In this document: one piece after another, positions 60,131-64,000 of the stretch
Layout of the letters: every line of letters starts with the position of its first letter
Position numbering within the stretch: the first letter of the stretch is position 1
Assembly: GCF_014197445.1 (NCBI RefSeq)
Contig: NZ_JACIFO010000002.1
Span: forward strand, 124,001 to 188,000
Reading direction: 5' to 3'
Length of the DNA stretch: 64,000 nt
Source of the DNA: Mesonia hippocampi
Lineage (GTDB): Bacteria; Bacteroidota; Bacteroidia; Flavobacteriales; Flavobacteriaceae
Made by a program: the position numbers and the translations under genes
The notes under the pieces: generated by a model
What the model saw: the letters and a program-made list of their open reading frames with translations, nothing else
What the model was told of the DNA's origin: nothing
Databases searched by the model: none

Positions 60131-60484
60131 ATGAAATATTTACTAATTACAGGGGCTCTTTTTTCTGCCCTAATGCTACAGCCTATACAAGCACAAGAAA
60201 AAAACAACTCCTTAAACCAATCCCAAACCACCAAACAGTCTGTAGTTGAAATACAAACAAAAGTAAAAGGCATTACTTGTAAAAATGATGTGAGTACACT
60301 CGCTACCAACGTAGAAAAACTACATGGCGTTATTTCTTGTACAGCTAAAAAACTTGGACCAACAACCACTTTTACCATTAAATACAACGAAACCTTAGTG
60401 CGTAAAGAGCGTATTTTTAAAACCCTTGAAAATACACCAGGCTGCAAAAACCCAGAAGAACGACCTTATCAAATTAAACACTAA
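60131..60484 (+). CDS. Periplasmic HMA-like protein with incomplete CxxC
   Basis: A 117-residue protein with a signal peptide ending QAQ (about residue 22) and a ferredoxin-like HMA domain (about residues 40-110). The usual metal site GMxCxxC reads GITCKND, so only the first Cys (Cys50) is kept. Other Cys residues are Cys70 and Cys105 (GVISC and PGCKNP). The fold and position suggest a periplasmic metallochaperone, but the ligand set must differ from that of CopZ or MerP. It lies between the Cys-rich protein and the TonB receptor. Confidence 0.85.
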   Translation: MKYLLITGALFSALMLQPIQAQEKNNSLNQSQTTKQSVVEIQTKVKGITCKNDVSTLATNVEKLHGVISCTAKKLGPTTTFTIKYNETLVRKERIFKTLENTPGCKNPEERPYQIKH

Positions 60485-60512
60485 GGTTTTTATTCCCGAT
60501 AAACATTTTACC

Positions 60513-60549
60513 AGCACTTCCGCTAATTAAATTAATTAGCGGAAGTGCT
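60513..60549. repeat. 37-nt near-perfect palindrome between HMA and TonB genes
   Basis: Arms AGCACTTCCGCTAATTAA (18 nt) and their exact reverse complement are separated by a single A. It begins 28 nt after the HMA stop and ends 39 nt before the TonB ATG. It is not directly followed by a T run (a T tract appears only about 11 nt later). It could form a very stable mRNA hairpin or a cruciform, and may set different levels of the two flanking genes. Confidence 0.85.
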
Positions 60550-60588
60550 CCCTAACCCATTTTTTCACATCAACAAACATAAAAAGTC

Positions 60589-62805
60589 ATGAAAAAACAC
60601 TTTTTCTTATTAGGGTTTTTCTTCATTTCCTTATATACAATAGCACAAAACCTTACAGGAAATATACGCAACGAGTATAATGAACCGCTTATGGGAGCAA
60701 ACCTTATTTGGCTAAACTCAACCACAGGAACAACTTCTGATTTTGACGGAAATTTTAAACTTCCCCAAAAAAGTAATCAAAAACTTGTTGCCAGTTATCT
60801 TGGTTACCTTTCAGACACCCTCAGCATTACCCAGCAAACACATATCAACATCGTTTTAAAGGAGGATAACAACCTAAACGAAGTTGTTATTACCTCAAAA
60901 GAAAAAGGCACGCGTATAAACAACAAAACAAGTATTAAGTACGAGCATCTTTCTAAAAAAGAACTTACCAAAGCTGCTTGCTGCGATTTATCTGGATGTT
61001 TTCAGACTCAAACCACCGTACAACCACAAACTACCAATTTGCTTACCAACGCTAAAGAACTTAGCATCTTGGGGCTCTCTGGAGCTAACACCCAAGTGCT
61101 TATCGATGGATTTCCGCTTATACAAGGCTTAGCCGGCACTTATGGCATAAGCAGTATTCCAGGAACATTGGTCGAAAATATTTCTATTTCAAAAGGGGCA
61201 AATAGCATCTTACAAGGAAGCGAGAGTTTAAGTGGGCAAATCAATGTACAACTCCTAGATCCCGATACTGCCGATAAGCTTCTTATAAACACTTACCTTA
61301 ATAGTTTTGCAGAAAAACAGATAAACAGCCACCTTAGCTTTCGCGGAAAAAAATGGCGAAACGCCACTGCAATACACCTCGTGCTGCCCGCCAATAAAAT
61401 TGATAATAATAATGATGATTTTTTAGACCTCCCTTTATTAACACGTTATTTGGGCTATACCAAATTTAAGTACGGAAGAGAAGCCGATTGGGGATGGCAC
61501 ACTACAATAGGCGGGCGGTTTCATCACGAAAAAAGAATTGGCGGACAAAAAAACTTTACAGAAGCTAAAAAAGGAACTTCGACTAATTATGGGCAAGTTA
61601 TCCATATCAACCAACCTGAAATTTGGGCAAAAACAGGTTACAGGTTAAACGACACGCACAACCTTACCCTATACACAGCAGCGCTGTTTCATGAGCAAAA
61701 ATCTTATTTTGGCACAACAAGCTACGATGCAAAACAAACAAACGCTTACCTTAACCTTCAGTATGATTTTAACTACAAACAGCATCAACTCAAAGCAGGG
61801 ATAACCTATAGAATGTTAGACTTAAATGAAGCGCTTTTATTCTTAGAAAACCCTACAAACAAAACTTATCAGGGCGAATACCAAAAAAACGAAAACATCA
61901 GTGGTATTTTTGCCGAAAACAAATTAAGCTTATTTGATGAAAAACTAGATTGGACTCTTGGCATAAGGGCAGATTACCACAACAAACACAAATTAAAATG
62001 GACGCCAAGAACCATGCTTAAATACGCCATTACCCCAAACACAACCGCCAGAGCAAATATAGGTTGGTCTTGGCGAACTTTTAACCTGTTTAGCGAAAAT
62101 ATAGGCTTACTGGCTAGTGCAAAAGATATTATCATTGCAGAAAATTTAAACCCAGAGGAAGGCTTAAATTACGGGCTAAACCTTACACATAACTTTGAGG
62201 GAAACAATATTTCAGGCTTTATAAGTTTAGATTATTACCAAACACGTTTCCGTAATCAAATCTGGATAGATTATGATACAGACCCAAATCTAGTTTTTGT
62301 ACAAAACTTTGATGGTAAAAACAAGAGCGAAGTATTCCAAGTAGAATCGCTTACCAACATCGGTGAGAACCTCGAAATAAAATTAGGATACACCAACATG
62401 AATGTTTTTAGAAACATCGACCACAAAAAACAATCGGTGGTTTTTATCCCTGATTATAAAATTGCAGGGTCTGTAAATTATACTTTCTTAAAGAATTTTA
62501 AAGCAGATATAAACGCACACTTTTTTGGGCGCAAACGTTTGCCAGACACCCAGCAAAACCCCATAGCCTATCAACGCCCTAATTATTCTAAACAATTTGG
62601 CATCTTTAACGGCCAGTTAAGTTATGATAAAAACCAATGGAATATTTATGCTGGATGTGAAAATATATTTAACTATACACAAAAAGACCCGATTATTGCC
62701 AATAACGACCCTTTTGGCCCTTATTTTGACACTTCTGTAATTTGGGCTCCTATACGCGGCAGGGAGTTTTTTATAGGCGTTAAATACCGTTTAAAACATA
62801 AATAA
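60589..62805 (+). CDS. TonB-dependent outer-membrane receptor, putative metal-linked
   Basis: A 738-residue receptor with a signal peptide ending AQ (residue 20). A carboxypeptidase-regulatory-like domain follows (about residues 22-95), then a plug domain (about residues 100-225) and a 22-strand-type barrel with a C-terminal aromatic/basic end. A TonB box-like NEVVITS is at residues 97-103. The plug carries a Cys cluster KAACCDLSGCF (Cys131, 132, 137), unusual for siderophore or sugar receptors. The nearby HMA-like and Cys-rich proteins suggest a metal or metal-complex substrate, which remains unidentified. Confidence 0.9.
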   Translation: MKKHFFLLGFFFISLYTIAQNLTGNIRNEYNEPLMGANLIWLNSTTGTTSDFDGNFKLPQKSNQKLVASYLGYLSDTLSITQQTHINIVLKEDNNLNEVVITSKEKGTRINNKTSIKYEHLSKKELTKAACCDLSGCFQTQTTVQPQTTNLLTNAKELSILGLSGANTQVLIDGFPLIQGLAGTYGISSIPGTLVENISISKGANSILQGSESLSGQINVQLLDPDTADKLLINTYLNSFAEKQINSHLSFRGKKWRNATAIHLVLPANKIDNNNDDFLDLPLLTRYLGYTKFKYGREADWGWHTTIGGRFHHEKRIGGQKNFTEAKKGTSTNYGQVIHINQPEIWAKTGYRLNDTHNLTLYTAALFHEQKSYFGTTSYDAKQTNAYLNLQYDFNYKQHQLKAGITYRMLDLNEALLFLENPTNKTYQGEYQKNENISGIFAENKLSLFDEKLDWTLGIRADYHNKHKLKWTPRTMLKYAITPNTTARANIGWSWRTFNLFSENIGLLASAKDIIIAENLNPEEGLNYGLNLTHNFEGNNISGFISLDYYQTRFRNQIWIDYDTDPNLVFVQNFDGKNKSEVFQVESLTNIGENLEIKLGYTNMNVFRNIDHKKQSVVFIPDYKIAGSVNYTFLKNFKADINAHFFGRKRLPDTQQNPIAYQRPNYSKQFGIFNGQLSYDKNQWNIYAGCENIFNYTQKDPIIANNDPFGPYFDTSVIWAPIRGREFFIGVKYRLKHK

Positions 62806-62864
62806 ATTCCCTCAGAAAAAAGACAGGTAATTTCGATAAGTTAATAAGGGTGTAAATATTTAAG

Positions 62865-62902
62865 AGGCAAACTCCGCCGCTATATAGTAGCGGAGTTTGC
62901 CT
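62865..62902. repeat. Long hairpin behind TonB receptor gene
   Basis: A 13-bp perfect stem (AGGCAAACTCCGC with GCGGAGTTTGCCT) around a 12-nt loop; the loop itself allows an alternative inner stem. No U-tract follows on either strand. It lies 60 nt after the receptor stop and may act as a terminator-like or stabilising end. Its core TCCGC / GCGGA is shared with the palindrome at 60513. Confidence 0.75.
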
Positions 62903-62975
62903 ACTTGATTATTAGCCCAAGGGAAAACTAGTTTAATAAAATTTGGTTTTTAACTCAGTTCTTTGTTGGGCAAAG

Positions 62976-63386
62976 TTATTTTTTGTATTCCAAAATTTTG
63001 CCATCCTTTTTGAATATAACAATAATCGATTTGTCATTGGCAGTTAAAATTTGGACTGGGCCACTACTTTGTGTATCGTAATAGATGCTCTTTTGAAAAA
63101 TTGTGCTACCTTTTTCAACATATCCACTGTCTTCAATTAACGCATAATAATTTGGGTTATAATCTTTGCCTGGCTCTAAAACGGTAAATAATTTCTTAAT
63201 TTGTGGGTCTGATGGATATTCAAATTCAATTTTGTAAGAGCCATATTTAGTATCTAAAACACGATTAGATGTTCCGTTTTGAGTTTCAACATTAGCCAGT
63301 ATAGTTAATTTTGAAAACTTATATGTTTGACTATATGTCGAGGCTGTAAAAAAAATAGATAATATAAATATTATTGTAGATTTCAT
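62976..63386 (-). CDS. Secreted small protein, unknown function
   Basis: A 136-residue protein with a signal peptide (hydrophobic residues 4-15, ending TYSQ) and a mature part of about 115 residues rich in beta-type segments (KLTILANV, SYKIEFEY, DKSIIVIFKKDGKILEYK). No family was recognised. It follows another secreted small protein gene by 21 bp on the same strand, so both probably form one unit with the partial gene at the edge. Confidence 0.6.
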   Translation of the reverse strand: MKSTIIFILSIFFTASTYSQTYKFSKLTILANVETQNGTSNRVLDTKYGSYKIEFEYPSDPQIKKLFTVLEPGKDYNPNYYALIEDSGYVEKGSTIFQKSIYYDTQSSGPVQILTANDKSIIVIFKKDGKILEYKK

Positions 63387-63407
63387 AGATTGATATTTAA
63401 AGGTTTT

Positions 63408-63773
63408 TTATTCAAAATCAGGTGCACAATCTAAATTCTTATTATAAGGTTGGATATATTTCCAAAACGCTTTACCAGCACTATCCAAATAGTTTAAAGA
63501 GTAATTTAGTTTAGTATTGGATGCAACTTGATATAAGTATTCACTACAATTATAAGAATATTCGCTTTTAAAACATACGATTGCAAAATAATATGTTTGA
63601 TAATCAATCATTACTTCATAGAAAGTTACTTTTGAGATGGCTTCGCTCGTGTAACTACTATATGTTGTTCCGTAGTTGTTTGCTTTAATAGATTCCATAA
63701 GCTCATCACAAGACTGAGAATTACCTTGGTATCCCATAAAACATAAAAAAATTAAAATGTAAATCCTTTTCAT
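63408..63773 (-). CDS. Secreted small protein, possibly KTSC-like
   Basis: A 121-residue protein with a signal peptide (ending NSQ, about residue 19). The mature domain has four Cys (in SQSCDEL, IVCFKS, YNCSEY and LDCAPDF) that could make disulfides. The C-terminal half (EYLYQVASNTKLNYSLNYLD then AGKAFWKYIQPY) weakly resembles KTSC-type domains, but this is a low-confidence likeness. It lies between two other small genes on the minus strand. Confidence 0.55.
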   Translation of the reverse strand: MKRIYILIFLCFMGYQGNSQSCDELMESIKANNYGTTYSSYTSEAISKVTFYEVMIDYQTYYFAIVCFKSEYSYNCSEYLYQVASNTKLNYSLNYLDSAGKAFWKYIQPYNKNLDCAPDFE

Positions 63774-63843
63774 ATTATTGGTTTTAATTGCTTACAACAC
63801 CCTGTTGACCAGTGTTTAGCAAGACAAAATAAATAACTATATA

Positions 63844-64000
63844 TTATTTAGTTAAAGAATTAGAAAGATTTTTAGCTTTAGTGGCTTCCATAAAAACAGA
63901 ACCAACTTGTTTATAGACGTATCTTTCTCCACAAGCTTCAATAGAATATGTTGCTCCTCCCGACCTTTTTATACGATCTACTATTTTTATGTTTTCTTTA
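63844..64000 (-). CDS. C-terminal end of an unknown gene (cut by window edge)
   Basis: On the minus strand an open frame runs from the window edge to a TAA at 63844-63846. It gives 51 residues with ordinary composition (for example RRIKRSGG-like DRIKRSGGATYSIEAC and VYKQVGSVFMEATKA). Its start lies outside the window. It has the same orientation as the two secreted small proteins that follow it. No family was recognised. Confidence 0.45.
   Translation of the reverse strand, partial: KENIKIVDRIKRSGGATYSIEACGERYVYKQVGSVFMEATKAKNLSNSLTK

Noticed and set aside
1-64000. tRNA, rRNA, insertion sequence, integrase or CRISPR array
   Set aside because: No such sequence was recognised when reading intergenic gaps and open frames on both strands; composition is even throughout.

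Overview
The window is a contiguous piece of chromosome from a low-GC member of the Bacteroidota, most likely family Flavobacteriaceae. Three signs support this. A PorZ homologue of the type IX secretion system is present and carries the type A C-terminal sorting domain. Several genes are lineage-typical: the IPExxxVDY protein, the MoxR/Bat locus, short-chain-type threonine dehydrogenase, and a TonB receptor with a carboxypeptidase-like N-terminal domain. Many genes have the Bacteroidota -7 promoter box TAnnTTTG instead of -35/-10 boxes and Shine-Dalgarno sequences. The genus cannot be told from the sequence. No rRNA, tRNA, insertion sequence, prophage or CRISPR array was found; this is ordinary, densely coded core chromosome with short intergenic gaps.

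Layout, left to right. Positions 1-6865 hold a 5'-truncated nitrilase-family amidase, a comF / Ig-like lipoprotein pair, a coiled-coil membrane protein, glyS, a small membrane protein and a threonine-dehydrogenase-like epimerase. Positions 6984-12675 hold a small lipoprotein, an M13 peptidase, a CLC channel/antiporter, a cold-shock protein and YraN. Positions 12695-19123 (minus strand) hold mfd, recO and porZ. Positions 19492-23837 hold gpsA, an EamA transporter, pheS with a small partner, and a CvpA protein. Positions 23912-26133 pair a beta-carbonic anhydrase with a SulP anion transporter, probably a bicarbonate module. Positions 26314-35745 are one long minus-strand MoxR/Bat locus: moxR, DUF58, a two-helix membrane protein, batA, batB, batC, batD, batE and a small membrane protein.

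Positions 36028-38512 hold an AlbA_2 (Schlafen-like) protein coupled to a metallophosphatase, then a small beta-barrel protein. Positions 38589-40500 are the cysteine operon cysE-cysK, preceded by its own promoter, a 21-codon leader ORF with adjacent Cys codons, and an intrinsic terminator ending 12 nt before cysE. This looks like a cysteine-responsive transcription attenuator and is the most interesting regulatory signal in the window. Positions 40626-42784 hold an ALDH7-like dehydrogenase and 3-hydroxyanthranilate dioxygenase. Positions 42886-49126 are a MarR/GbsR-controlled tripartite RND efflux operon with a clear palindromic operator. Positions 49176-53036 hold a CYTH protein, dinB, pyk and the IPExxxVDY protein; 53115-55369 hold rnc, fabF and acpP; 55517-59688 hold purN, rnhA, a PfkB kinase and a long PurF.

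Positions 59750-62805 are a probable metal-handling operon: a Cys-rich secreted protein, a periplasmic HMA-like protein and a TonB-dependent receptor. It is decorated with a 19-bp inverted repeat bracketing the promoter, a 37-nt near-perfect palindrome between two of its genes, and a second long hairpin behind the receptor gene. The right end holds three small minus-strand genes of unknown function, the last cut by the window edge.

A recurring pattern is that in five genes the ATG begins exactly 5 nt after the G of TAnnTTTG, which predicts leaderless or nearly leaderless mRNAs.
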